Shown: positions 34,806 through 46,588 of the stretch, piece by piece | Numbering within the stretch: position 1 is the first letter of the stretch | Layout of the letters: each line of letters begins with the position of its first letter | NCBI GenBank assembly: GCA_032821775.1 | Contig: JAVLRN010000009.1 | Span: 682,001 to 746,000, forward strand | Length of the DNA stretch: 64,000 nt | Source: Sanguinoderma infundibulare | Taxonomy: Eukaryota; Basidiomycota; Agaricomycetes; Polyporales; Polyporaceae | Direction: 5' to 3' | Position numbers and translations under genes: made by a program | Notes under the pieces: generated by a model | The model's input: the letters and a program-made list of their open reading frames with translations, nothing else | Databases searched by the model: none | What the model was told of the DNA's origin: nothing

Positions 34806-35706
34806 ATGTTCATCTTCCAGGTCGCCCTTGCCGGTGCTGTCCTCGCTTTCCCCTCTGCCATCGGCGCAGTCCTTCAGAGGCGTTCCGCCGCCTACTTTGA
34901 TCCCTCAGCGGGCGGAGGGTCCATGTTCGCCGACGCCGGTGGAGGCCTCGGGGAGCCTCTGAACGTATGTTCTCGTTCGCATTACTCCCGCTTGCTCATC
35001 CGACACTTCCGTTCTCGGGCTCTGTAGGTCATCATTTCTGGACTCAGCTCTCCTGATGTCCTCAACGAGAACGGCTTGATAAACTATGCCAGAGCCATCG
35101 GATTGTGCGTCCCTCCCCCGCACGCATGCACGCTTGACTGACTTGCGTCGACGCCGTCCTTTTAGCTCGACAGAGTGCTTCGGCATCCACATCGGGAACC
35201 CCTTCCCCGCCAACCTTGGGGACGGCAACGGTCCTGTGAACCAGACGGTCGAGCTTCGCCAGGACTATGGCGACGCCGGCGTCGGCACCTGTCTCGAGTC
35301 GCTCATCGGCGGCAACCACTTCCGTGTGTACTTCCAGAACGGCCCCACCGCCGACAGCGGCGCGGCCTTCCTCGCGTGAGTCTCTTCTTTAGCCTCAATT
35401 CTCCCCGTGCGTACTTTGCTTCGCCGAGACAGAAGCTGATAGCGGTTTGGCCCGTCTGATCTGCGACCTCGAAGCGTGTCGAAGGAGGAGCCCGCGACGG
35501 ACAACCACGACATCGTCCCCGACGGCTACGATCTCGGCCGCGACGCGCTCGTCGCGAACGCCGTCGGCCAGACGAGCTACGGCGGCGTGTCCTACTCGAC
35601 CACCGCGCTGAACATCACCGGGCTCATGCCCGCCGGCGCCGAGGGCGTGAACCACAACATCTCGGTCGACGGCATCGTCACCCTCCTCACGGTCACCATC
35701 CAGTGA
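34806..35706 (+). CDS. Small secreted protein, function unknown
   Basis: Four exons (34806-34964, 35028-35104, 35166-35375, 35475-35706) give 225 residues. A textbook signal peptide opens it (MFIFQVALAGAVLAFPSAIG), followed by a possible dibasic site (QRR). The mature part contains ECFGIHIGNPFPANLGDGNG, two Cys, two likely N-glycosylation sites (NQT, NIT) and a beta-rich C-terminal half. No TM segment or GPI signal is seen at the C-terminus. The family looks like secreted proteins common in wood- and litter-decay fungi, but I cannot name it and infer no activity. A TATA box 82 bases upstream suggests regulated, possibly high expression. Confidence 0.78.
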
Positions 35707-36649
35707 GCTTGTGATGCCCGTGGCTGTAACTTTATGAATATACCCGGGCCCGCTCGTCCCGCTACCGGTTACGTTTGGTGTCTTTCTTCCGGGGAGGATT
35801 TGGGAGGCTGTGGGACTCTGCCACGACACTTGACACTTGACCAATGACGCTCCCTCCGCGTCGCATACCCTTTACGAGTCACGACCTTATGTCCAGCATC
35901 CATGTGCATATACCTGTCTCGGCGCCAGTATAGGCTCAGTAACACGAATGCATCTTTCGATTCCAGGTTGTGTGTCAAATCTCCCGCAGAACCATGACGA
36001 CCGCCATATGGCGCACACGTCTCGAAACCTAACCAAGCCTTCGAGACGCCAGAAGGAAGTGTCGGAGCACCGGTCACTTTCACGAGCGCGAGGTGTCAAT
36101 CAGACTTCGAAATTGACGATCTCCCAAGGTTGCCCGGGATCCGCTCTTGATTCGCTCCGGGACAAGGCAGTGTGATGCCTCGAACGGAACAACGCCAGAG
36201 ACTTCTATCACGGCGTCACAGAATCCCCAGGCGACTGTGAGCAATGGGCGCTTTGAAGTTATAAGTATATAATTCCGTGCATGGGATTGCTCGAGTGTCC
36301 TACAGCTGTGTAGAAAGGTATAAGTGCAAAAGGCCTGCTGCATGTGTGTGTGTGTCGGACGGTACGTGCGATGTGGGTGGTGTTGTACAGTGTGCTGTGT
36401 ATGTAACTTATGTACGCAGTAAGAATCGATCCAAACGCGGGCCCGGGAGAGCTCGTGCAAAGGCGCGTCGAAACCCGGCAGAAAGGATGCGAAGGACGAA
36501 AGGGAACCAGGTATGTAACCTATATTATTGTACTGGGCAAAAGCAACTAACCGTTCATGCATTCAGAATCATGAGTCGTCGTCACCACCGTCGTAAATCG
36601 GCATGAGCCTGAGGTCCTGCCAGTGTCTTGGGACTATCCCGGCCATGAT
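35707..36649. other. Convergent intergenic, nothing recognised
   Basis: Between the secreted protein and DBF4, which converge. A TG/TGTG-rich patch lies near 36340-36420. No gene is recognised. Confidence 0.45.
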
Positions 36650-38762
36650 CTAGGCTTCGACCTTGGCGGCGTCCATGGCCACCCACTCGTCCCAGCGCAC
36701 GTCGTCGTCCGACATCTCCTCGAGCTTTGGCTGCAGCAGCTCCCCGTCCCCGTCCGCCTTCGCGTCGCCCCGCGCCTCCGCGAGCCAGCGTTGATTGTCC
36801 TGGGCGACCTCTTCGACGCTCCTGCGCCGGACGCGGGAGAGGATCGCGTCGAGCGCCTTGAAGTTGCTGTCGTCCGCGGCGAACTTGCGATGCCTTTTGC
36901 CGGCGATGTGCTGTCGTACGCGTGGGTTGTCAGCAACAGCAACGAAGGCATCGGCGGAGGACGCATACCTCGCGGAAGTCCTCAAACTTCTGGCGACAGC
37001 ACTCGCAGTAGCCCGGTTTGGACGCCTCGTCGCGCTTCGGGAGCTTGAGCGTGTTTGTGCTCTTGCTCTTCCGCAGGAGCTTCGCCCGGTCGGGGATCGT
37101 CGCTGGCGGGCCCATCATGTTCTCCTTGTTCTCCCGCCCGCCCCCGAGCGCCGGCGCGGCCGACACGCGGCGCGTCATGGTGATCTGCTGCGCGAGCTTG
37201 TCCTTGAGCGCGGCGGGCATCGTGAGCGAGCGCAGGAGGTCCCCGGCCGTCGACGTCCCCGTGGTCGACGTGACCTTGACGCTGTTGCCCGACGCGGCCA
37301 TGTACGCCGAGGCGAGGTAGCCCGACGCCTGCACGGACTCGGCGTGGCTCTCCTCTGGAAAGTCCGCGTCGAGGTCGACGAGGCCCTCGAGGCCCGAGTC
37401 GGGGTACGTTGCGCGGCGATGGAGGTTGGTCAAAGACGCGACCCGGCGGAGGTCGCTCTGGTGCTGTGCGGCGCGCATCCGGACCTCTTGCGCCCTGCGT
37501 TTGCGCTCGTGCTGGACGAGGCGCGCTTTGCGGCGGGCACGCTCTTCGCGCCGGTCGTGCTCTGCCTTGTCCTGCTTCTGTCGACGGCGCTCTTCTCGCT
37601 CGTCGTACTCGATGAACGGGCCGCGCGCGCGGGGATGGCAGTGTAGCACCGGCCATGCGCCCTTCTCCTTGCTGTCACGAGTCCTCTGTATAGGGAACTC
37701 TGCGACGGCGATGGTGGCGAGCTCTTTCTTGATGTCCTCGACAAGGACGAAGTAGCTGTCCTTGGAGAAGTAGGTGAAATCGTGGCGGCGTTGGGAAGGG
37801 TCGCGTTCGGTGGTCGTGCCATACAACCGTTCGGACTTGAGGAGGTGAGCGAGGGTCTGCTCCTTTGAGGAGCGTTGTGCAGTTGTGGGGAGAGTACCGG
37901 ATGCGGATACTCGAGGGGCTTCGCACCGGTCGAGGATATTATGAAGCTTTGCCACGGACCAGATCTTCATACGAAACGCCTGAGCCTTTTGAAGTGGAGA
38001 TTCAGCCTTGGCAGTGATTGTCAGGGCACTTGTAGGGGGGAGAGGAGATGAGCGCAATAGATGAGGAGAGGGACAAGGGAGCGTACCGGCCGCGGAGCTT
38101 AATCGGGCTCGCAAGAAGTCCACCGCCAGTAGGAGCGGTGAGAGCAGAAGCTGAGGCGACTTTGAGAGACTCCTTGTCCTTATTCTCCTTGTCGTCGACT
38201 TCATGTAGTGTGATGAAGTGACTGATATCTTTTGAGAAGAAGTTGTCGACCCTCTGGAAGAGTACGGGGGACAGGCAACCACGACGGGAGGGACAAAGTT
38301 CAGGGGATGGTACACGAATGGAAGACGAAAGGAACTGACCGCGCCCATGAAGTTGAGCCGCTTCTCGAGGTGGTTTAAGATCGAGGCCGTGTCCGGGTTG
38401 CCGGAGTCGAGGTCGAAATAAAAGACCCAGCTGGGGAAGGCACGGGTGTACTTTACCTTGAACTCCTCTTCTCGCTGGATCCTCTCCTTCTCTCGCTTGC
38501 GCTCCCTCTCCTTCTTTGCCTCTGCACGGGCAGCGACGGCGGGGATGGGGGACTCATGGACAAGGGGCGGAGTAGGCGTGGTCTTCAGGCGCTTGGAGCT
38601 GTGATCGAGCTGGACGTTGGGGGGTTCTGGGGAGTGGGGACGCTTGACTGCGAGAGAAGACTTGTTGAGGATAGGCCGGCATGGGGACATGGGCATGCCG
38701 GCGTTGTGGTGCTGAGGTCGTGTGGCTAGCGGATTACGGGAGAGGGGAGCGGCTGTGGCCAT
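36650..38762 (-). CDS. DBF4: DBF4-type regulatory subunit of Cdc7 kinase
   Basis: Four exons (38340-38762, 38087-38253, 36969-38028, 36650-36910) give 636 residues. DBF4 binds and activates Cdc7, which phosphorylates MCM helicase to fire origins. Three family blocks are present. Motif N, BRCT-like (about 115-160): LEKRLNFMGARVDNFFSKDI then SHFITLHEV, split by intron 1. Motif M (about 330-400): DSYFVLVEDIKKELATI and later WPVLHCHPRARGPFIEYDE. Motif C: a CCHH zinc finger, GYCECCRQKFEDFREHIAGK, with Cys538, Cys541, His551 and His557, split by intron 3. The N-terminus carries SP sites and a basic cluster suited to nuclear import. A long basic coiled-coil stretch (EERRRQKQDKAEHDRREERA) follows motif M. 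Paired MCB sites lie upstream. Confidence 0.93.
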
Positions 38763-39756
38763 GCGTGTTGGGACTTATGGGACTGGGGTGTGTCCTTTGA
38801 TACTGGGAGAATAGGATATGGGGGAGATATGCAAGAAGCAACAATGGGGGGAGGCGGAAGGAGACAAAGCGCGTGGTGGAAAGCAAGAGAGTCAACGGTG
38901 GTGGAGGAAAGGCGAGGACGGAGTGCGGTCAAGAGACGCGCCGTGACGAAACGGCTCGGTCTGGTTCATCAATCCAAACAAACAACGCGTGTTTGGGACG
39001 CGTCGCGTCGGTCTCTCGACCACGTCTGTACGTCTGCCAGGAAATTGTCTATCGAGCTATTTTGGCCTTTGGAGAACAGCCAGAGTATCTATTGCATTAT
39101 TTCTGCTTGCGAAAGCCTCCGTCGACCTGCGATCAAACTGTGGTTTCGCTTTCTCACTTGAATGACGGCTCAGACGAGACACGGCTCAGGGCTACGATTC
39201 GTCCATCGAGGACAAGACCGTATACGAATGAGGCCTCACTAGCACTAGCGCTACCTCTTCACGAAATCAGCTGTCGAGAGAAGACAACAAACTCAGACTG
39301 GCTGCCACTTTCAATTTCCTGGCCCGCACAGATCCCGCTTCCATCGGAGCGCCGAGCCGACTTAAACATCCCACGCCTCACGTGATCGTGTCGCACGCGT
39401 CAGGCGCACACCTTCCACGCGTCTGGGACCCATGTGTTCGAGAGCGGTCACCATGTTGCAATGAACTTGATAGCTAGCTATAGGTCATATTCTGCCAGTG
39501 TAACTGTTGTAATCACATATCGGCATGCCACAGCAACCCGCGAACATACATGACGTGACGTGACGATCAGAGTGTGACATCACGCGCTAAGTAACGGCCC
39601 TCCAGGGCCCGGGCGGTCCGTTCTGGTCAACGCGACGCTGGAGGAATTGTGCTCGACTCGGACTTGTGCTCTCGCCGTTTGCTCCTGTTCCTCATCCCCT
39701 ACACCAGACCCGCATGGTCCATTCGTTTACGCCGAAAATCCGAAAAACAGCCCACC
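38763..39756. promoter_or_regulatory. Divergent promoter region DBF4 / gamma-tubulin complex gene
   Basis: About 1 kb shared by two head-to-head cell-cycle genes. Besides the close pair at 38985-39003, further ACGCGT words occur near 39395 and 39417. Confidence 0.5.
38985..39003. promoter_or_regulatory. Paired MCB sites (ACGCGT) upstream of DBF4
   Basis: ACGCGT at 38985-38990 and again at 38998-39003, 13 bases apart start to start and about 225-240 bases before the DBF4 ATG. ACGCGT is the core bound by the MBF (Mbp1/Res-type) G1/S factor in fungi. The site is palindromic and could also act on the divergent gamma-tubulin complex gene. Confidence 0.55.
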
Positions 39757-42700
39757 ATGTTTTCCTCTTCTTTGCTGCCACACGACTATGAAACGCCTGA
39801 AGATGTCGGCAAAACAACTGCCACGGCCCTGCCCGGACTACCTCCAATGTTCTTCATACCCCGCTTGGACGACAAACCACAGAACCCTATCATGGAAACT
39901 TTGCGGGTTCTACGTAGCAAACCAAGGGCCCCGCCAGTATCATTGCTACCACCAGAAATCGGCTTACTGTCCGAGGACCTTTTGGATTTTGCGCTCGCGA
40001 GGCAGAACCTCCTTCAAGACATCTGGCAATCAGCTCCGTCGCGGCCGCCTGGCCGAATGGTAAGCAACCTATCTCCTTGTCATGAAAGTTAATATAAAGA
40101 TGTAGGTTCCCCTAGAATCAAGTGCTTTCATGGGATTCACTCCGTCCATCTTTCGACACGAGCGCGAATCCTTCCCCCTTCTTATCCGAACAGTTCAATG
40201 CCGCTTTTGCCTCTGCCAGATACCAGTCAGTGCTCTATCATTCAGTATATAATCTTCCCTTGTCCTCACAGACCGTCAGTCTACGTCCTCCAATCCAGGA
40301 TCCAGACCTACACCTTGTATACGCTCACATCCCTGACCTCTTCCAAGCCCTTCTCCTTACTGTCAGCGGAACTTCATCCCATCTTCACATATGGGATCCA
40401 ATTCTTCAGAGGTTTATCCTCAAGGGCCTTCAAGGAAGAAAGCGAGGTCACATTGTCATTGTCAGTAAGGATGAGATCGTGAGCGACAGGTGAGTTCAAC
40501 CTGCCGTCTTAAAGACCCCTGCTAACTGTTCCAAAGTCTCTTGAAGCGCTTCCTCTCGATTGGAAACCTCATGAGACGTCTCGAGCTATTGACGGACGCT
40601 CGGCCATCAAGGTACGCCTTTGCTATCCCAAATGCCCTCGTCTCATCGCTGTATGTCCATTAGTCGTCATGATTCACATCATCGACCTACTCCGATCATT
40701 CACGCATTCACCCACGCCCTCTCATCCGTCTTGGCATACCTTCGAGCGACTGCAGAGGCTATCCCCTCAGACTTGCAAGTGGTTCCCGGCGCGGATGCTC
40801 GATTGGCTGCGCTATGGACAAGGTACGAGGACATGGGAAACATCTTGGAGGCCCTTGCCGCTCTGTGTGGTCTGGTAAGTGCGTATATGCGTCAAATCGT
40901 TCCATGTTCTGAAGCTAGCTGCTAGGATGAACACCTCGATCCCTCGGACTACAGCCCCCTTCCGACGACATCCAACGCCCTTCTGTCCGCCATCTATACT
41001 CACTTAGCAGACCATCTGGAGCGCTCCTCTTCGCGAGTCGTTACTGCCGTCCTCGCGTTTTTACTCACCACCACCTCTCGGGGATATATTCAGTCGCTGT
41101 GTGCGTCTGTCGGATACCGCACGCCTACCTCCAGTGCCCGACCTTCCTTTGTCAAAGCGCGCGAACGTTTGGACGACCGCCTCCCTTTGCCCTCTCCTAA
41201 CGACGACAACGAATACGGTGCCGAGCGACTAGAGGATGAATACGAAGGTACTGACGGGTTTCCGGAATTCGTGCGGCCAGAGGTGGCAGAGGTCCTGACG
41301 CGTTCGAGGAAGTCTCTCGTGCTCTTGCGCGCGGCCGATCCGGAGCACCCCCTTCTCACAGGCAAACATCTGCACCCGGAGATCGAATGGCTGTGGACCG
41401 AGGAGCAGCTCGACAACTTGGAGGACGAGTTCGTGTTCGACACGCATTCTGACCAGAGGAAACCGAAACCCCGGACCGTCGAAGAGAGCGCGGAAGCTAC
41501 GTCCGCATTGGACGTCATGAGCTCGTTCAAGATCTTTGACCTACTCCCCGGCGAATCCAGCTTGAGTCCCAACACCCACCCCACGGCGAACTTGCTCTCC
41601 AACGCGCATTCCACGGCGACGTTTCGCGCGTTCCTCGCGTCTTTCCCACCATATCTGCCTCCATCCACCCCCACGCTTGCGCATCTCACGGCGCGCGTCC
41701 TCGCGCCGCTCGTCGCCCACGCTCAAGCGCTCTCGGGCGCACTCGTCGCGCGGTTCCTCAGCCCGGCGACACACCTCCATCTCCACACCCACCTCGTCCT
41801 GCTTCGCGAGTACATCCTCACCACCTCGCACGCGTTCAAGGCGCGTCTGCAAGATGCGCTCTTCAGCGACGCGGAGGACGTGAGCGCGCCGGTCGTCGGC
41901 TCGCGGATGCACGCTGCGGGCGAGACGAGGGAGCTTGCGCGCGAGCGTGCAAAGTCGGGCGGCGGCGGCGGGCATCGCCGCAGTCGGAGTCGCGCTGCCA
42001 GCGGGGCGGGAGCGGGCGAGGGGAGGCCGAAGAAGGGGAAGAGGGTCGTCGGGCTTTCTCCGGCGTTGACGATTGGGAACAAGTGGCCGCCGCTGGGCTC
42101 TGATCTGAATTTCCTGCTTAGGGCTGTTGTGGTCGATGCGCTGGAGGAAGGACGTGCGTTCGGCGGTGGTTCGGACGAGGAAGAGGATGGGGAGGACGAG
42201 CGGGCGAAGGCGCAGAAGAGGATCGTGGAGGAGGCGGAGTGGAGGCTCGGGTTCGCGATTCGAGATTTGCCGATGGGGACTGGGAAGGAGAAGTGGTTGA
42301 ATCCGCTGGGTGCGTTTTTTGTCCTGGCAAAGATCCTTCGTCGTCCTTGGCGCTGATCATTGCTCCTCATTTAGCCATCGAGTACGTCTTGCGACTATGG
42401 TCAAATTTCAGTATATTGCGTACTAATAATCTCTCTCACACAGAGCTCTGGACTTCCTCTACATGCACTATCAGCCCCCGCACCCGCTCGACGTCCTCAT
42501 CACTCCTGCAGTCCTCTCCAAGTACCACCGCATGTTCGCGTTCAACCTTCGGCTCATGCGCGGTACGTCTCCTCTCTCCTCTCTTCTCTCTTCTCCCATT
42601 TCCCGCACAAGGTAGAAGTCTGACGATCTGCGCTCGCTGCAGTCGAGAACGTCGTCCGCACGCTCTTCCGCCTCACCCGCAAGCCGTCCGCGCCGCTGTT

Positions 42701-42856
42701 CGACACGCTCGCGCCCTCGAACACGCTCCTCCTCCACTTTCGCTTCGTCGCCCACGCGTTCGTCACCGCCCTCTCCGCCTACGTTTACGACGTCGCGATC
42801 GGCAGCAACATGGACGCGCTCCTCGCCCGCCTCACCCCCTCCGCACCCTCATCCAC

Positions 42857-42887
<31 letters not shown>

Positions 42888-43415
42888 GCGAGCGCGGACG
42901 AGGGCGATTCAGGGCCCGGGAAGTTTGCAGACGTGTTCAGCCTGGGCGATTACCACTCGCAAGTCCTCGACGACGTCCTGAGCTCGTGCCTGCTCCGCTC
43001 GGGCCAGAAGGCGGTCAACGACATCCTCCGGCAGTGCATGGAGCTCGTGATCGAGCTGGGGGTCCTCGCGGGAGAGCTTCGGGACGGGAACTTGGAAGAG
43101 TACGAGACCGCGCCGCTGCTGGAGGACCTGTGGGGCCGGTTCAGGGCGAAGATGACGACGTTTGTGAGTGACGCTATGGTATGGTGACTAGATTGGTTGT
43201 TGATGCGGTGTTTGATCTAACAGGTGAAGGTGCTCAAGGCGTTGGTCGAGAAGGAGGCGGACAGCGCGGGGCTTGTGCTGAGCGACATACCGTTGCACAT
43301 GATGCAGGGCGCGAGGCGGGTCTCGGGCACGACGGCGAACCTGCACCAGCTTCTGTTGAGACTGAATATGTCGGAGTGGTGGACTAGGAACGAGAGTCGC
43401 AAAGTATCTTCCTGA
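39757..43415 (+). CDS. Gamma-tubulin complex component (Spc97/Spc98 family, GCP5/6-like)
   Basis: Nine exons (39757-40059, 40116-40489, 40537-40611, 40664-40874, 40926-42309, 42375-42381, 42444-42562, 42643-43163, 43224-43415) give 1061 residues. These proteins build the ring that nucleates microtubules at spindle pole bodies. The N-terminal GRIP1 region shows LVYAHIPDLFQALLLTVSGT and LLKRFLSIGNLMRRLELL; the GRIP2 end shows LDFLYMHYQPPHPLDVLI then YHRMFAFNLRLMRVENVVR and LHQLLLRLNMSEWW. The order and spacing fit the family. A long, poorly conserved middle and the STSTST insert (about 42858-42895) favour the larger GCP5/6-like members over the core Spc97/98 pair, but I cannot settle which. Exon 6 is only 7 nt and is needed to join AIEALDFLY. 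Confidence 0.88.
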
Positions 43416-44028
43416 TGAGAGCATGAGGGGTTCTGTATTGTTATCCTGATATATATTGATGTATCACTACATTGTTCCATTGCTATCGAACACACGAAGA
43501 GGTTTGGAAGACTCGAGCTCATTGTATTGCATTCATCGCATTACTTGTGTACAAAACCATGCCGTGACAAAGCTAAGACTACGAGAGGGTACTGATTATA
43601 CTACAATGGCAGAGGGTCTACTAAAGCTACTTGTTGCGGGTGTGGGTGTGGTATGTGAGATCCACCAGATATAGATCCGTTCAAGACGAACACGGAGCAC
43701 TGGAGACGTAGATGTATGATGAGGGTCCCGAGGAATCAAAGTCAGGATGAGGATGAGGCGAGACGAGATGCGATCACAAAACAATGCTGAGAGACATGGG
43801 CATGGTGGGACCGGATCGGAGAGCACGTAGCTGTAGCGAGCATGGTATGATACGAGAGATGGCAGGGTCGAGACAGATGAAGATGAGGCAGATAGAGTGG
43901 CGAGCATATATGATGACGGGAGCACCGGGAATAGTGAGTTAATAAATGAGATGTGGAGAGGAAACCGTCCTAGACCGTGGTATACATGGCGACCGACGAG
44001 GATCGGGTCGAAACATGGAACGGAAGGC
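43416..44028. other. Convergent 3' flank
   Basis: Space between the gamma-tubulin complex gene and CDC6; AT-richer, no gene recognised. Confidence 0.45.
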
Positions 44029-46151
44029 CTAGTCTTCCATTGCTTCGTCGAAATTGACGAGCTCCGCGGGAGCTTGTCCGCGCGCCTTGGCCTCTCGGGC
44101 GATGCGAGCCTGCTCGCGTTGATAAATGGCGCGGACTTCCTCCTCCCGCACGTCCGACGGGGTGTCATCGAGACCAAGACCGAGACCGCGAGCAACCTCG
44201 TCGAGTCGGACACCCTCGACGAAACGGGCCTCCTGCGTGCAGGCGCCGCCGGTGAACGACGCCGAGCGACTGAAAGACTTCTTGCCGGACTTGCGCGGTG
44301 TCGACGGGAGGCTGCCATTGCTGGAAAGTGTCAACAGGCCAACAACCTCCAGGACGCCCGCGAGGTCCCCAAATTCGCTGCGAGAGGCCGGGTTGAAGAT
44401 GCCACTCTCCCCGCGCGTGAGGATAGCGGTGTAGAACGAGTGAAGTTGACCCATGTCGTGGCTGGCCGTCTTTATCTGCACAGTCGAAGACGATTGTGTG
44501 CGCTTTATGGGACACCGTGAAGGAGACGAGGCCGGGGAACCAGAAAGCGATACCCCTGCTTCCGAAGCCTTCGTGGCCAGAAGGGCGGCCAACAAAACAA
44601 GACGCTGCTGGAGGCCGAGCTCCCGGACCTTCGCGACGGTCTCGCTGTCACTGCCCTTACGAACCGCCCCGGAAGGGGCAGAAGGGGCAGACGCCGGTGC
44701 GGTTTTGCCGGCAGGCGCATATGCCTTGAGCGCAGAAAGAATATGCGAGGGCGTCACGGCGGGAGGGGGTGCATTAAGCAGATCCGCGGATGGAGAAGCA
44801 ATGACGGCCAGGTCGATAGCGCCACGGAGCACCTCGAAGACGGCACGGACGTCACCAGTCTGAGCCGCGATCTTCTTCGACAAAAGAGTTAGCATAGGCG
44901 TCGGCAAGAACTTCTTGGTGCGCTCTGAGTTCTCTTTCTCTTCAGATAAAGGTGCGAGTCGCGCCTGAAGAATACTGAGGAGCTGCTCGGGAGTGTACGG
45001 CGCGAAGTGAATCGTCTGGACACCGGCCAAGGACTGAACTGAGACTGTTGTCGAAGACGACGACGTCAGCGTGTGCGTGTTCGCGATCCCAATGAGCCTC
45101 AAGGCCGAGGAGAAGGTATGGGCGAGGTTGAACAGAGGGGACAACGCCTGGGTGGAAGAAGCGATGTGGTCCATCTCGTCCAAAACGACAATGCTATAAC
45201 AGTTGGCTTTGAATATTATAGCTGTGAAATTTGCGGTTGGAAACGCACCACTTCTGCTTGGTGCCACGAAGTGCCTTCTCAACAATCTGCTGCGGAGTAT
45301 CCTTGGATTTCCGTGCACGTCCGGAGGTCTTCTTCCCAGACCCGACCAACTCGGCAAGGCGCTGCCAGACGGCATCTACACTATCAAGCGCCATGCAGTT
45401 GACAGAAAGCAGTTGAACGTCCTTGAGCTGGTCAGCGAGGTCCATAAGGGTCGCGTTCACCAACGCGGTCTTTCCGGTACCAGGGGAGCCAGAAATGTAC
45501 AAGGCGGAACAGTCCTTGGTGGTGGAGGTACCACCGATGAACGCGAGAATGAAGGCACCGATCTCAGCCCGCTCTGGTTCCCGCCCGGCCATCTGCGGGC
45601 CATCATTACATGTTGGGCGGAGTAGCGCCCGGACACGAACGTGAAGAGGAAGAAGGGCGGCCGGGGGAGTTGCGGGAGGGGTGACGAGGAAAAGCTGAGA
45701 AAGGGAAGTTGCAGGCGTGGCGGCGGCGGTCTGACGGAGGTTGGACGTGGATGCATATCGCCGAGGCGCTGGGGACCACGTCAGCAACGACGAGCAACAT
45801 CGCCACGAGCAACTTACTGCCTGGACGAGAGGATCCATCATGAACTATGGTGCTAGAACGACGGAGGGACCGGGTCCGGCGTGGGCTAGAGGGCGCGGAT
45901 GCGTTGATCGCCTCGAGGACGAGGGGAGGAATATTTTCCTTGTTGTGATCGCCGTCGAGGACCGCGCCGGTCGTCTTTGCGCGCTTTGGATTCGGGGTCG
46001 AGTCGGGGGTGGGGAGGACGAGCGCATTCTCGAAATCGCAAGGGCCAGACGAGGCCTCGGAGTCGACCTGGGTGGTCTGGTGGGACCGCTTGCCGAGGAC
46101 GGAGCCCGCGTTAGACCGTGGCGAGCCCATCGTGGACATAACAGGGGACAT
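44029..46151 (-). CDS. CDC6: CDC6/Cdc18 replication-licensing ATPase
   Basis: Three exons (45818-46151, 45249-45768, 44029-45193) give 672 residues. CDC6 joins ORC at origins and loads MCM in G1. The N-terminus has several CDK-type sites (SPRSNAG, TPDSTPNPKR, SPRRTR) and basic clusters, typical of regulated destruction and export. AAA+ motifs: the leading box LHVRVRALLRPTCN then MAGREPERAEIGAFI, Walker A YISGSPGTGKTALVNA (about 203-216), Walker B IVVLDEMDHI (about 286-294), sensor 1 LRLIGIANT, and sensor 2 QTGDVRAVFEVLRGAIDLA. A C-terminal winged helix follows (QRLVLLAALLATKA onward). ORC1 is excluded by size and the lack of a BAH domain. An upstream frame without ATG continues to about 46325, so I chose the ATG at 46151 before MSPVMSTMGSPR. 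Confidence 0.93.
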
Positions 46152-46588
46152 GTAGTGTCTGACGATGAGCGACGCCGGCGGTGTGGAGGGGGGAGGAGGG
46201 GGCGTCGGGGGAGTCTTGTCGTGGACGAGGACGACGAGCGTTGGCGCGCGTGGGCGGCGCTTAAGACCGCCACAACACGCTTTCAAACTCCGCCCAGTCA
46301 ACGCGACGCGTCCTCCCCAGAGCACGTGACCGACGCGTCGCGCGACTCATTAGGAAACTCGTGCGTGCGGAAATAGTGCGGCCATTTGTATTCTGTGCGA
46401 CCGTCCTCTCTCCGTCTGCTCACACCTCTTCTCGCTCAGACGCACGCTAATTCGTTCGGCGGCGGCCATGCCGATTCCACTGTGCGTACACGGAATCAGG
46501 CTTCTCATGGGGCAGTGCGCACCCAGTAGCGTCCCATATATCCTGACCGCCGAAATGCAAGGTCCTGTACGGGCTGCCCGATACCCCC
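46152..46588. promoter_or_regulatory. Divergent promoter region CDC6 / acidic membrane protein
   Basis: About 0.44 kb between two head-to-head starts, with the paired MCB sites inside. Confidence 0.5.
46306..46338. promoter_or_regulatory. Paired MCB sites (ACGCGT) upstream of CDC6
   Basis: ACGCGT at 46306-46311 and 46333-46338, about 155 and 182 bases before the CDC6 ATG at 46151. CDC6/cdc18 is a classic MBF target in fission yeast, so the position fits a G1/S promoter. A CACGTG (E-box type) word lies between them at about 46323-46328. Confidence 0.62.

Noticed and set aside
36795..37646. 283-codon plus-strand frame inside DBF4
   Set aside because: Leu/Arg/Ala-rich shadow of the DBF4 coding strand.
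40234..40280. Possible 46-nt intron in the second exon of the gamma-tubulin complex gene
   Set aside because: Splicing there shifts the frame and destroys the DLFQALLLTVSG and LLKRFLSIGNLMRRLELL blocks, whereas read-through keeps them.
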